Below, one piece after another: positions 11,571 to 25,292 of a stretch of DNA of 64,000 nucleotides. Position 1 is the stretch's first letter, and each line of letters opens with the position of its first letter. The position numbers were made by a program, and so were the translations under genes. Under the pieces are notes generated by a model that saw nothing but the letters and a program-made list of their open reading frames with translations, made no database searches and was not told where the DNA came from. This stretch comes from Hypericum androsaemum (lineage: Eukaryota; Streptophyta; Magnoliopsida; Malpighiales; Hypericaceae): positions 15,824,689 to 15,888,688 of the forward strand of contig OZ023180.1 of NCBI GenBank assembly GCA_963995505.1, written 5' to 3'.

Positions 11571-11864
11571 TCGATCCTCAATAATAATATGTAGCTCTAA
11601 CTCTAACTGGAATATTGTTTACTCTTTTCAGTGCATGTGCTGTGTTTTGCTCTGTACATATAATAGACAAAATTCAGGGTAGATATAGTTTAGCCCGTCA
11701 TCTGATCTAAAATTTAACAAAAGACCCAAGTTTGAAAACACCAAAAAAATAGTTTCTGTATGGAAATTTTTTTTCTAGTGACAAAAAAATTAGAGTTTTC
11801 TTTAGTATTTTCAAAACTCAAAAATTTTTTGTGAGATTTTTGAATCACACAGAAGATAAAAGAA

Positions 11865-12295
11865 TGAACTAACTAGTACTTAGATCAACTGGTAAGAACA
11901 ATTTTGTAGCTTGATTAGTTCTCGAGTTTGAGTCATACATAAGATAAAAGAAAGAATTAATAATACTTAGATCAACTGGCAAGAATAATTTTGTAACTTG
12001 ATTAGTTCTCGAGTTTGAGTCATTAAGAACATAGCAGTGTTAAGTACTTGTCGGAAGAATTTTGCCATTTGTCAAAAATCTTATCCGGTCCTTTTTTTAG
12101 GGGATCTTATCCTGTCCTTAAAAATGTCATTAAAGAGGAAAAAAAATTAAGAACACGGCAGTGTTAAGTACACAGTAGTGTTAAGTACTCGTCGGAAAAA
12201 TTTTGTCATTTTTCAAAAATTTTATCCGGTCCTTTTTTTTAGGGGATCTTATCCGGTCCTTAAAAATGCCATTAAAGAGGAAAAAAAATTAAGGA
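11865..12295 (+). repeat. Tandem SINE-derived repeats
   Basis: Two copies of an ~88 bp unit (ACTTAGATCAACTGG to CTCGAGTTTGAGTCAT) occupy 11874-12024. They are followed by two copies of a ~117 bp unit at 12036-12150 and 12178-12294 (GTGTTAAGTACT to AGGAAAAAAAATTAAG). The first unit carries A-box and B-box-like pol III motifs and the second resembles the 3' body of the same SINE family, so this looks like a SINE whose parts were tandemly copied. Confidence 0.6.
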
Positions 12296-12685
12296 AGATG
12301 TGGGTCGGGAAATTGCGGATTAGTCTGCAGGGCCAAGTCTGCTGTCTGCTCATTCTAAAAAAAAAGTCTGCTGTCTGCATGTGATCCCGGAAAATAAGGA
12401 AGTTGCTTCCTCCCCATGGACCATTCTTTTCTTTTTTAATCTCTTTTTTTATTTCTGGTTACTAATTCTAATTCATGCGAATTTTCGAATTGAGTTTGGT
12501 GATTAACCATTCAATTTACGCTCCATTAATTTGAGGCTTTATTGTGGAAATATGCGCTGGACGGGGCACTGGTGATTGGTTGGAATTTAATACGGAGAGA
12601 GATGGTGATTGGTATTAAAGAAAAGAAGATAAATATCAGTTTATTTTATTATTTATTATTTAAAATTAAATTTAACCAAAAAATT

Positions 12686-12874
12686 GGGTTTTTTTACCTA
12701 TCTGGTGTTCCAGTACAAAAATAATACGAATATGGGGTCCGAATAAAAAGTTTTATGAATCTGGTGTCCACGTAGGCGGGCCACCAGAATACGACTTTCA
12801 GATTCGTAAAACTTTTGATTCGGACCCCATATTCGTATTACTTTTGTACTCGAACACTAGATAGGTAAAAAATC
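12686..12874. mobile_element. Foldback (hairpin) element
   Basis: Two arms of about 75 bp are near-perfect inverted copies. The left arm runs from TTTTTTACCTATCTGG through AATACGAATATGGGGTCC to TTATGAATCTG. The right arm is its reverse complement, ending ATAGGTAAAAAATCC. The spacer is about 35 bp (GTGTCCACGTAGGCGGG). A transcript would form a long stem. No coding content. Confidence 0.75.
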
Positions 12875-13132
12875 CAAAAAAATTACACCTTGTGGAACCC
12901 GAACTCTCAAATTATTTTACATCTTGTACAACTAGACAAAATGTTCTTTCATAGATTTTTGTAAGGATTTAAACCTTTTATTATCTGATTCTACAATTAG
13001 ATTTTTTAAATTATACCGTCCGATATTTAAATATTTACTGAACCAACAAATTTAGATTCGAGATTAATACAACCTTGAAAATTCCTATAAAACAATTCTA
13101 CGTTCTCATATTAAGTCAGAGGAAATTTTTTT

Positions 13133-14190
13133 GGAAAAATTACTCTCGACTCCCTATGCTTTACTTAAATTACTATTTTAACCTCTCCTGTTTCGAAACC
13201 CAAACTTCGGTCCCCTAGTTTGATTTTATTGAACTCTAAGGCCCTCGTTGATGTCATCATTCAATTTTTATTTTTAATCAAGAAATGACTATTATACCCT
13301 TCAAAAAATCTTCTTCTTCACCACCTCTTCTTTGATAAACAAGTCATCTTCTTCCTCGAGATCGAGCCGATTCCGACCTCGACTCTGAGCTTGCCACCGC
13401 TGCTCTCATCACTGTTTAAAAATCACCCAAGCAAAACACAAGAAAAATGACTCTGATCCCTCTCTCCCATCCCTCTCTCCCTCTAACCTCGCCGCCGCCG
13501 CTACTCTCAGGTTCCTATTCGGAAATGATGATGTCACCAACAACGACAAACTCCGCCGACGGTGCCCTCGCCGCAGCCTCTCGTACTCGTCTCAAGGCTT
13601 TCCTCGGGGCAAAGTCTGGGAACCCTGCCATCGCTGACTACTTCAACATGGCCTTGGGGTCCGGAGCCGACGGGATCCTCGCCTCAATGTTGTTCGCCCG
13701 CGGTAGGGATGACCGTTCGATGTTCACCGCGGTTGAGGCCCTCGCGTTGATTGTCCATAACGGGAGGAGGCTCCTCGGGGCGGAGTCCCTGTCTCCGAGG
13801 CTTCTCTGGCCGATTATCTGGTCGCCAGCGATGAATGGCTAAAGGAAGAAGCTCCTCGAGAAGGTCCCGACTCCTTCCGCCATTGCAATCCGAGTCCCAC
13901 CAGATCTTTGATGTCATCAAATTTCTTGATTTTAATTGTATTCTTGAAGATAGCTTCAAGAAGAGGTCGGGGGTGAAGAAGATGGTCAGTGAAGAAGATG
14001 CATTTTTTTATTGAATGGTATAATAGTCATTTTTTGATTAAAAATAAAAAAATCGAATGATGACATCAACGAGGGACCTTAGAGTTCAATAAAAGCAAAC
14101 TAGGGGGGCCAAAGTTTGGGTTTCGAAGCAGGAGAGATTAAAATAGTGATTTAAGTAAACTCCAGGGGCGCGAGAATAATTTTTTTTTTT
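13133..14190. mobile_element. MULE-like inverted-repeat element with GC-rich insert
   Basis: Terminal inverted repeats of about 175 bp (13133-13305 and about 14005-14185) share AATTACTCTCG, CTCTCCTG, CGAAACCCAAACTT, TGATGTCATCATTC and ATGACTATTATACC. Both ends lie in T-rich sequence, so a target duplication cannot be judged. The inside (about 13320-13990) is GC-rich and codon-like, unlike its AT-rich surroundings. That suggests a captured host gene piece, with a 131-codon ORF at 13447-13842 that I do not recognise. The terminal text matches the Pack-MULEs at 28.7 and 49.9 kb. Confidence 0.7.
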
Positions 14191-14940
14191 TATAGGGAAA
14201 AGTCAGAAGACCTACCCACTAAGAACTTTTTTTAAGGGGAATTAAGAACTTGTTGATAATTCCTAAGATTAGCAGTTAGCTGTACTAGGATTTTGGGGCT
14301 TCGAGACTGTTAGGCAGTGATAGGGTGGCAGCGTAGGCGCATAGAGAGCGGCCCCACATAAATAAAATTGACCGTTGATATTTTAAAAAAATACATTTAT
14401 TGCCATGATGTTCATTATTCAGCAATTAACAGTTATATTCCTGCAATATTCAAAATACGCATTTATATCTTTGCAATTGAGATAAGCACCACTCGTTCTT
14501 TTTAAAGTCATTCTAGCTAGGCTAGAGTGTCATTTGATCTTCGTTATTTAAAAAAATAATTATTCTAGTTTAATAAAAAATATTGAATTGAGAACTACTG
14601 AAGATCTTGTCACATTTCAAATGACATATCCATTTAAAATTTAGATTAGTCTGGTGTATAATATGTGATATAAAAAAAATCAAAGCACAATTTGTTGTTT
14701 TTAGATCTTGTGAACTCCAATACAAGGAGAAATCAAGCATTTTTTTTTTCACTGCACCACGGACCACGCCACACACGTTGACTCTCTTGCCACCACTAAA
14801 GAGCAAAGAAGTCCAACAACCAAGAGGTAAAACAGTAGAAGTGAAAAGTAAAAAAAAAAAGGACGCGAAAGTAGTGAAAATATTACAGGCAGGACAAGAG
14901 TAGACGACGACACAAAATAAACTCAAGCAGCGACTCTGAC
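14191..14940. other. Intergenic, 3' flank of CHS
   Basis: AT-rich sequence downstream of the CHS stop. The part nearest the stop (about 14570-14940) is probably 3' UTR and terminator. No conserved coding sequence was seen. Confidence 0.5.
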
Positions 14941-16768
<1,828 letters not shown>

Positions 16769-16884
16769 TTTCTTTGTGTAAACTCAATGAACCCACCTAT
16801 AACCACCTTGTTGTTGCAAGTTACAACAATGTGGTTACTAAGTTTGATGTTTCAAGGAATGTGTGACACAGAAAATAATATCGG

Positions 16885-16975
16885 AGCACCTTATTATATA
16901 TGAAGTGGGAGAGGAGAGGTAGATGGGGGAGGAGAGCACGTGATCTTGCCCTAGACGTTGGGATGGCACGTGATG
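16885..16975 (-). promoter_or_regulatory. CHS promoter: TATA box and two G-boxes
   Basis: On the minus strand TATATAATAA spans about 16891-16900, some 125 bp before the ATG. Two perfect CACGTG G-boxes lie upstream at 16937-16942 and 16967-16972, 30 bp apart, with an AACGTC core (reverse of GACGTT) between them. G-boxes of this kind are bound by bZIP (HY5 type) and bHLH factors in light-responsive CHS promoters; that role here is inferred. Confidence 0.75.
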
Positions 16976-18235
16976 GGGGAGTTTGGTAAGCCAATTCGCC
17001 TTCGGACCTCCCACATGATTTGGAGTTATTGTTGGCTACTTACTTATCAAAATAGGGACGACATGGACATCTAATTCCTGTCCTTCCATCTAATTAGTTG
17101 CATGATCGGACGACCATTATTATGAATGTTTATGGGGTAAATTAGTGTTTAATTAGTCTATCTACCTTTTTTGTCCCGTACGATAATTAAATATCCACAT
17201 AAAAGTGATGCACCTAAAGATTGTTAAAATGCTAATTTTTGGTAATTAATTAAGAATTAATCTTAAGCCACGTTATACTTTCTGGAATATATTTTTTCAG
17301 ATTCGAACAAACAGTGACGGATCCAGTTAATTATTTGTGTAACTAGGGCAATTTGTTTAGTTTTTAAATTAAAGTATTAATCTTTGCGTGTCCTATGGCT
17401 TAAGCCATATGGAAGCGTGGATAAGAGACATGTATGTTCGTTACCAGCTTTTGAGGAGCAGCATTAACCTCGTGGTAGCTAATTCAAGAGACACATAAAT
17501 AAAAGAGATTATATAATTAATAATTTTACCAGTGCCTAATTTTTTTACTGGTATTTAAAGTCGAAGTACAAAGTGTGAGAATAAGGAGGGTAACTAACCC
17601 AACGCAGAAGAAGTTGCCTGCGAGAACAAACCTGTAATTAAATATCACATACTAAACTGAAATTTGTAGACGCTCCAATCTGGAAAATATAATCTTCGTT
17701 CAAATCAAATAAGACTAAGTAACGATTTGGATTTCTTATTTAGAAGCAACCAAACAAAAGAAAAAAATTTGAGAATGAACTTCTAAAAACAAAAGAATTC
17801 CAAATCTAACCAAACTGTGTTAAAAAGTCTTTCTTATTTTCAACTTTTTTTTAGGTGTCTTATTTTCAACTTTTAGCGGAAAACAATTCCACCTAAAATG
17901 TTAGGTGTGCTAAGATTGTTGCGTCTTGAGAATGTATCATTCAAAAGCATTTCCGGATTTGATCTGGCATTACATATAGATCGAATTTTAATACTTAACT
18001 TTGCGAGTTCCAATCAATTATCCAAATATTGCATAACTGTGTTATAAATTTATAATATGGCAAACAACGAGCAAATGTAACCACCAACCAATCAAAGTAG
18101 TGGGTGGAGCGAGAAAAAGAAGAAAATATGTAATAGTTCAAAGGTTGACGTCTTACCAGAGGGTCCAAACACAGCTTATAAGTTGACCAAATCAACTCAC
18201 AAGCTAAGAGGTTTTTTTTTTCAGTAAAATTATCT
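16976..18235. other. AT-rich intergenic
   Basis: Upstream of CHS. No conserved coding sequence, RNA gene or clear transposon end was seen. Confidence 0.5.
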
Positions 18236-19060
18236 TATATATAAGAAGTAATATTTACAACCAAAGGCAACCTACCCACTCGAGAAGAGCAGGAGAACTC
18301 TCCGAAGGCCAAAAGGCTCAACCACCCAAATGTAATTCCACAACATAGACAAACCAAACCAAAACAGAACACTCGAACTCCTACCCAACTACAGAGTCCA
18401 AGAAGAGCAAGAGGTCTTGATACCCAATGTTCCTTGTCGATTTTGCCCACGAGATTCATTTATTGGCATTGGAACAGATGCAATGCGTGATAAGCTCTCT
18501 ATTGCAATTGGTGTCATCGAAAATGGCCCGATTGTGTAATAACCAAATCTCCCACATGACAGCACCAAGAAGAGCAAACTAAACATTATCCACCATACCA
18601 CCTTTCACCAATCACATCCAGAGAGGAGCCCAGAGACGAATCCGCGCACCAACTAACTCCAACCTTCTTTGCAAAAAAGTTACAAATACGCCAAGTGATT
18701 GGGCAATGCAGCAAAAGATGCTCACCAGATTCATCCTCCGTACCGCAGAGAGGGAAAATACAGTTCCAAGGCTCCAACCGATTAGCACGGATTAGGTGAT
18801 CCCGAGTAAGAAGCTTATCTTGAAGTGCTACCCACAAGAAATATTCAACCTTAGAAGTCATTAGTTTGGACCAAACTCTACTCAATTCACCAGCAAGCGG
18901 GGTCAAGACACCGCTTAAAACATTAATTTTAGCACGCCGACCCTTGATTGAGAAGATCCAGTCAGGCGCATCATTCTAAATCGCCAAATTAGACCTGGCA
19001 CCAGGAGAAAACGACGACAAAGAGAGGAGAAGGAAGGACTCTGTCTCTGCCTCCCAAGCC
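18236..19060 (-). pseudogene. LINE reverse-transcriptase tail (zf-RVT), decayed
   Basis: The minus strand reads FSIKGRRAKINVL, then VWSKLMTSKVEYFLWVALQD and a zinc motif with CGTEDESGEHLLLHC. This is the reverse-transcriptase zinc-binding domain found near the C-terminus of plant LINE ORF2 proteins. Frame changes occur near 18600 and 18910, and sequence beyond 18600 still looks like the tail (VMWEIW region) in another frame. There is no 5' part, so this is a truncated, dead copy. Confidence 0.7.
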
Positions 19061-19606
19061 CACAGAGGCCTGCGCTAATTAAGAGACCATTCCCAAGTGT
19101 CCTGAACACTCCTGCCACAATCCTTGATACAAAGACCTTGTTGAGTAGAGATGGAAAAAAACTCCGAAAAAGACTCGCGTTGGTATGTGGAGACAATCGA
19201 TCGGATCACGGAGCGTTATAAGTGGTATGAGAGCAAAATCTCTATTAATACGGTGAGGTCCGAGGACTAATCCAGCTGAAGTTGGTAGGCATGGGATGCC
19301 TGGGGCTTAGAGGGCGGGGAGTGATCGACGATATGAGAGTGTACGAGCAACTAGCACAAGCATTCTAAGGGAAGAAAGATATTGAGAAATTGATTCCACA
19401 CCTAAAACAAGGGATTATGAGATTGTACGAATATGGCGTGACGAAGACATCGCGTATTTAAGAAGCGGTAAAGGCTTGATATGTAAAAAAAGACTTTTGG
19501 TCAACATTTTATGTGACACATTTTTTCATTGCTCTATTACTTTTTTTTGGTCAGGCACAAGGCCGTAACTTTGTAATGAGACTTTGTGACAACCAATAAG
19601 ATTATT
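19061..19606. other. Flank with possible LTR-retrotransposon leader
   Basis: Near 19216-19236 the sequence TTATAAGTGGTATGAGAGC resembles a tRNA-Met primer-binding site with leader. The 200 bp after it look like the start of an LTR-element internal region, with no recognisable domain. This is weak evidence only. Confidence 0.3.
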
Positions 19607-19842
19607 TGTAAGATTGTAATTGGAATGGAATAGCTTGATTATATATTTCTTGGGTGCAGTACGTACAAGTATATATACAGGAAGAGCTAATAATTACATA
19701 CTACAATTAAGGATATGTACATAAGGTATGAAATGATTCTGGCACCCACTAAAGAAGGAGTCGTTATAGTTGTAGATGATCTCCATGATGTATAGAACTG
19801 ATTGTAGCCCAGCCAGGATGATCTTCTTACCATATATTCATA
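19607..19842 (-). repeat. copia 3' LTR
   Basis: 236 bp, ending TTACAATCTTACA on the minus strand. It matches 24462-24702 with roughly ten substitutions and a 5 bp indel near its inner end. Confidence 0.9.
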
Positions 19843-19862
19843 ATACTCCCCCTCAAGTTGGG
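19843..19862 (-). other. copia polypurine tract
   Basis: On the minus strand TTGAGGGGGAGTAT sits right before the 3' LTR, the standard primer for plus-strand DNA synthesis in copia elements. Confidence 0.85.
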
Positions 19863-19869
19863 GAGTAGA

Positions 19870-22800
19870 TATCGCAGATCCCCAACTTGCCAAGATGATA
19901 GTGGAACAGGTTGCTTCCGAGTGCTTTAGTGAACACATCGGCTGTCTGCTCGTGACTTGGAGTGTATGGGATTTTCGTGAAACACCGGGTTGAATGCAAT
20001 GTAGATGGCCGCTTTGTTGTCGTAATGTAGCTTCATTGGGCAGTGAACCTTGATTCGTAATTCAGTTAGTAGACTTCGTACCCAGACTAATTCACTTGCA
20101 GTTGATGCCATTGCACGGTACTCTGCCTCAGCACTTGATCAGGCAACGACTCTTTGTTTCTTAGATCGCCATATGACTAGATTCCCACCTACGAAGAGAC
20201 AATATCCAGTAGTTGAATTCCGGTCATCTATGTGGCCTGCCCAATCTGCATCTGCAAAGGTGGAAATAGATAAATGTTTATGGTTTTGTAATAGAATGCC
20301 TCTCCCTGGACAACTCTTGATGTATTGTAATATGCGGTTCATAATTTCTAGATGAATGTCCTTAGGGGAATGCATAGCTTGGCTCCGTATACTAACAGCG
20401 TATGTTATATCTTGCCGAGTTATTGTCAAGTAGATCAGTTTTCCTACGGTACGTTGGAATTGATGGATATCAGCAATCAGATTTCCCTCAATATTAGAAA
20501 CTTTAAGGTTTGGCTCAATTGGTGTTTTGAAGGGAGTTGATCCTATCTTCTTAGTATCCTTGAGGAGGTCAAGTGTATACTTTCTTTGATTTATGAATAA
20601 CCCATTCGATGAATATGCAAATTCGACTCCGATGAAGTACTTCATTCTTCCTAGGTCCTTGATATCAAATCTCCTCTTCAATTCAAGCTTCAACCTACCA
20701 ATGAGTTTAACACTATCACCAGTGATGAGAATATCATCAACATAGATGAGTACTATAACCTTTCCTAACTGTCCAGTAGAGATAAAAAGACTAGAATCTG
20801 AGTAGCATTTATAGAATTCCAAATTGATGAGCTCCCCGCTTAACCTATTGTACCAAGCCCGCGGGGATTGCTTGAGGCCATATATAGCTTTATGTAATTT
20901 ACATATCTTGTTTGAAGTAGGAAGGTTGAGTCCAGGAGGTGGATGAAGGTAGACTTCTTCCTCTAGCTTGCCTTGTAGGAATGCATTTTTGACATCCATA
21001 TGTTCCAGTGGCCACCCTTGATTTACAGCAATTGAAATCAGGATGCGAATGGTGTTCATTTTAGCTACTGGTGCAAAGGTTTCACTATAGTCAATCCCTG
21101 GGGTTTGAGTTAAACCTTTTGCAACTAGCCTTGCCTTATGTCTCTCAATGGATCAATCACTATTATGTTTAATTTTAAACACCCATTTACAGTCAATTGC
21201 CTTCTTACCTTCAGGCAGGTCTACAAGAGACCAGGTTTGGTTCTTTTTCAATGCATTTAGTTCCTCTTTCATAGCCTCTCTCCATACATGTTGTCTAACA
21301 GCCTCAGCAAAATTCTTTGGTTTTAGATTATTGTCTAGACATGTAATGAAGGCCATATGTTTGGGCTTAATGTGTTCATATGAAATTTGATCCTCAATTG
21401 GATAATATCCTAGGTAGGTTTTGTAGTCCTTTAATCTACTACTGATTTGCTTAGGTCTCGTGGATTTTCTAATCTGCAAGTTAATGTCAGATTCTGTAGG
21501 ATTTTGGGACGTACCTGGTACCTGAGAGTCTTGATCATCAGGTGGTACATGGATCTGCTGAGGGATAGATTCCTCTACTGGATTGGCAGTAAGTTTGTCT
21601 GCTGGGTTGCTGCACCTTTCTCCAGGCGGTCCTCTGCACTTTTCTGCAGGCACTTCTTTGCATTTTTCTGCAGATTTTTCCTTACCATTTTCTTTAAGTG
21701 GCTGACCGTTGCTTCCAGATTGTGCAGGGGTATCTTTGTTGTAGTCTTCAGTGGTTGAATCTGTGCTGTCAATTTCGGCAGAGGGACTGCTGCAATTTTT
21801 TTCAGATGTGCGTCTGCAATTTTCTGCAGGTGCTGCAGAATTTCTGCACTTTTCTGCAGGTGCTCTGCTGCACTTTTCTGCAGGTGCACTGCACTTTTCT
21901 GTGGCTCTTTTCTTCTCAGGTCTAGTTACTGGGAGAATAGATATTGGATTGCTACAATCCTCCTTAATCTGCTCCCTTTGAACAACATCTTCTCCCCGAT
22001 CCTTGAAGTAGGGTTGATGTTCAACAAATTTAACATCTCTGGACACAAAGAGTTGTCCTAAAGTGGTGCTAAAACACTTATAGCCTTTTTGTGTGCTGGA
22101 ATAGCCCAGAAACACACATTTCTCAGCTCACTTATCAGGTTTATCTCTTTTACCTGCAGGAACATGAACAAAGCAAGTGCAACCAAAAATACGCAGGTAA
22201 TCCAGATTGGGCTTCCTTTTTAACATAACTTCAAGTGGTGCTTGTCCCTTAAGTGTTTTACTAGGTAGTCTATTGATAACATGACAAGCTGTGAGTATGG
22301 CATGACTCCAGAACTTCTTCTTAACATGCATTTTAAACATCATAGCTCTAGCTACATCAAGTAGGTGCCGATTTTTACGCTCTGCTACTCCATTTTGTTG
22401 CGGAGTATAAACACATGAAGTTTGGTGAATTATGCCATAGTTCTTTATAAAATCTTTGAAATCCTTTTTATACTCTGTGCCATTATCAATCCTAAATATT
22501 TTGATCTTAGCATCAAATTGGGTCTGAATTAGTTTGTAAAATTCCTGAAAGGCTTTAAAAACTTCATTTTTCTGTCTGAGCAAGAACACCCAAGTGCCCC
22601 TACTATAATGATCTATAAAAGTAACAAAATATTGAAAACCATCATAAGATAATATAGGTGAAGACCACACATCAGAATGAACTAACTGAAAAGGTTCATT
22701 GTAAATGGAATCAGACAAGTCAAAAGGAATTCTGCAATTCTTAGCATATTGGCAGCTATCACATTGCAGTTCTAAGTTGCATAATTTAGGAAATAACTTT

Positions 22801-24419
22801 CCTAATACTAAATTACTAGGGTGCCCTAGTCTAGAATGCCATAATTCGTGTGAATTGTCATCTTTGTGAGCTGCAAGAGCCGTAGGATTGTGCTTAATCA
22901 TATAAAGACCATTGATCAATTTTCCCTCACCAATCTTCTTCCGTGTTGAAGAGTCCTGAAATTCAACAGAATTAGCAGAGAATATTGCCAGACAATTCAG
23001 TTGTTTTGTGAGTTTACTCACTGATAGAAGATTATTCGACAGCTCAGGGACATACAACGAATCAAGTTGATGCTGTTTTGAAAATAGATTTGTAAAACCG
23101 CTCCCTTGAATTGAGATTTTTGAGCCGTTTGCTATGCAAATGAATTGGTTGTGAGACTTCTTCAAGTCATTTATCAATGTTGGATTGTTTGACATGTGCT
23201 CATTCACACCGGAATCGACAATGCATGTAAATTCAAAGGAAGATGTATTGCATTTAAAAGCATTCAAAGCATGTTCAGTCATAGTATGCGCAGCCACAAT
23301 TGGATTATTTTATTTACCTTTATTGGGGATCTTTGTGCTCTTTGCCTTAACAGCATTGGCTTCTCCTCCAATCTTCAGGTGTAGAAGAACTTTCTGAGCA
23401 ATTTCCTCAATAGAGGAATTGACAGTTGCATCAGAACCTGCAACATGGGCATTGGTAAAGGAGTTAGAACCTGAATGATCAAAGCTGTTCTTTTCCCTCT
23501 GCTGCTACCTCAGATGTGGATGGAGAATTCAACATTTCTCCTTGGGATGTCCCATCTTTCCATAATGATCACAGGTAATGCTGGTCCTCCCTGATCTTCC
23601 TCCTCGACCTCGTGCACTTAATCCACCTCTAGAGTTCACAAATCTTTTGGCAGCCTGTGCATTGTTTTCGTGATTGCTCACGAATGCACTTGACTCAGAG
23701 ATGGAGTCACTCTTCAGGGATGATCTCATTAATCTTTTTCGAGTTTCTTCCTTTTGGATTCTGGCACAGACCGAGTTGAGAGGAGGGAGGTCAGCAGCAG
23801 TTAAGATTTGTTCTTTAAGGGACTCGAATTCAGCGCCCAGTCCCATCAATATCTTGAAGATCTTGTCTTCATCGTCCCTCTTCTTTAGGGTCAGGGGATC
23901 TGTGGTTGCTGGTCGTAGCATCGCCAGTTCGTCCCACATCATCTTGAGTTTGCTGAGGTATTCGACGAACGATTTTTCGCCCTTTTTCAGTTCGGCAATG
24001 CCCTTCTTAAGCTCGAACACTCTGTAGAGATTCTCTTGTTAAGAATACAATTCTTTGATTGTATCCCAGAGATCCTTTGCACTTTTCGCAAAGTTGAAGA
24101 GGTCGTGCAGGCTCTCCTCTATAGAATTGAGGATCCATGACATGACCAGGTGATCATTCATGGTCCATTCAGTATAAGACGGGTCTGTTGAGGATGGAGC
24201 TTCAAAGCTTCCATCGATGAACCCGAGTCTTCCTCTGCCCCTTAGTGCGATGTTAATCGCCTTAGACCAGGATAGGTAATTGTTGCCATTGAACGCCACC
24301 ATAGTTATCTTTAAGCCTGTATTTCCTTCGATTTCAGAAATCCGCTTGAAGTTGGTCTTCCCTGGATTGGACTCTATCACCGCAGGGGGATGAAGGCTGG
24401 AGCTCGAGTCTTCCGCCAT
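19870..24419 (-). pseudogene. copia gag-pol polyprotein remnant
   Basis: Starts at ATG 24419. The gag core (NYLSWSKAINIAL) is followed by a zinc knuckle reading CDHYGKMGHPKEKC, where the second Cys is Tyr. The protease has the DSG motif (IVDSGVNEHMS). Integrase has HSRLGHP and CDSC zinc ligands, HSDVWSS, RIDNGTEY and QQNGVAERKN. Reverse transcriptase has LIYVDDIL, and RNase H has DADWAG and SSAEAEYRAM. In-frame stops fall near 24036, 23529, 23300, 22125, 21150 and 20136. Between FHE (about 19970) and the TADVFTKAL tail a short stretch of RNase H is missing. A Cys-rich linker (21575-21900) is expanded with AEKC units. Confidence 0.88.
21590..21905 (-). repeat. AEKC-coding repeat in the copia linker
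   Basis: Between integrase and reverse transcriptase the minus strand has about nine copies of a 24-33 bp unit around CCTGCAGAAAAGTGC. They encode PAEKC followed by a short variable spacer, in two clusters separated by a Ser/Thr-rich stretch. This linker is normally variable in copia elements, but a Cys-bearing tandem expansion is unusual. Confidence 0.75.
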
Positions 24420-24443
24420 GAAGATAGAATAATATTATGATTC

Positions 24444-24461
24444 AGATCTGCTCTGATACCA
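24444..24461 (-). other. copia primer-binding site
   Basis: TGGTATCAGAGCAGAT directly follows the 5' LTR on the minus strand. It is complementary to the 3' end of initiator tRNA-Met, the usual copia primer. Confidence 0.9.
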
Positions 24462-24702
24462 TGTAAGATTGTAATTGGAATGGAATAGCTTGATTGTATA
24501 TTTCTTGGGTGCAGTACATACAAGTATATATACAGGAAGAGCTAATAATTACATACTACAATTAAGGTTATGTACATAAGGTATCAAATGATTCTGGCAC
24601 CCACTAAAGAAGGAGTCGTTGTAGTTGTAGATGATCTCTTTGATGTATGGAATTGATTGTAGCCCAGCCAGGATGATCTTCTTACCATATCATATATTCA
24701 CA
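24462..24702 (-). repeat. copia 5' LTR
   Basis: 241 bp, TGTGAATATA to TCTTACA on the minus strand, giving the usual TG...CA ends. The other LTR has lost the TG (TATGAAT). Confidence 0.9.
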
Positions 24703-24715
24703 ATATTGTTCCACC

Positions 24716-24954
24716 CAGGGCGGAGGGAGGTAAAGAGAAGTGGGGGCAATTGCTCCCACTTAATTTTTTTTATGTTTGATAATTATGTATATTTTTTAAT
24801 GTATGTTCCCACTAAAATTAAAAATTGACCCCACTAAAAAATTAATCAACCTAAAAATTGAAACCAGAATGGCCAATTACCGACTTATCATGTGCTAGTT
24901 GGGCTCAAAAAATTATATTAACCCCACTCTCCAAATTTTTTGGTTCCGCCCCTG
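24716..24954. mobile_element. Non-autonomous hAT-like remnant
   Basis: The sequence opens with CAGGGCGGAG and closes with CCGCCCCTG, matching the CAGGGGCGGA inverted ends typical of one plant hAT group. It is 239 bp, AT-rich inside, with no ORF. TTCCACC occurs at both flanks, though slightly offset, so the target duplication is uncertain. Confidence 0.5.
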
Positions 24955-25292
24955 AATTTCCACCCTTCTTTTTATTCTTCCATTTTTTCTTATTAATTAT
25001 TATCATTTCCAAGTTCATTTTACTTAAATTAGAGATTAATTTTTACAAACATAATAAAAATTATATTTTACTCAAAAAATACATATGAGGCATGCCCTTC
25101 ATAGTTTTTTTTTTAGCATTCGAGTATTTAATTTTTGACAACACCTTATCCCTCCGTGACCACCAGATAGATAGTAAGAGTTGATTATTCGCCGAGAAAA
25201 CGCCAAAATACATTTTAAAAAAAAACCAAACACAAGAACCGGACATCAAAATAAATACTGGGAGATGTCTTAGCAAACCGTCTCCTGTACGG

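Larger units (their letters stand above)
19607..24702 (-). mobile_element. Ty1/copia LTR retrotransposon, inactive
   Basis: A 5.1 kb element on the minus strand with two LTRs, primer-binding site, polypurine tract and all copia domains in order: gag, protease, integrase, reverse transcriptase, RNase H. The flanks TTATT and ATATT differ at one base, as expected for an aged 5 bp target duplication. Many stops and a short deletion disable it. It lies between the LINE relic and a hAT remnant. Confidence 0.9.

Noticed and set aside
11395..12295. True tRNA genes
   Set aside because: A-box and B-box-like words occur, but no complete cloverleaf could be drawn; the block order matches SINEs.
19205..19480. 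Second LTR retrotransposon start (TGGTATGAGAGC) on the plus strand
   Set aside because: Only a PBS-like word is present. No LTR edge or domain could be shown, so it is kept as a weak note only.
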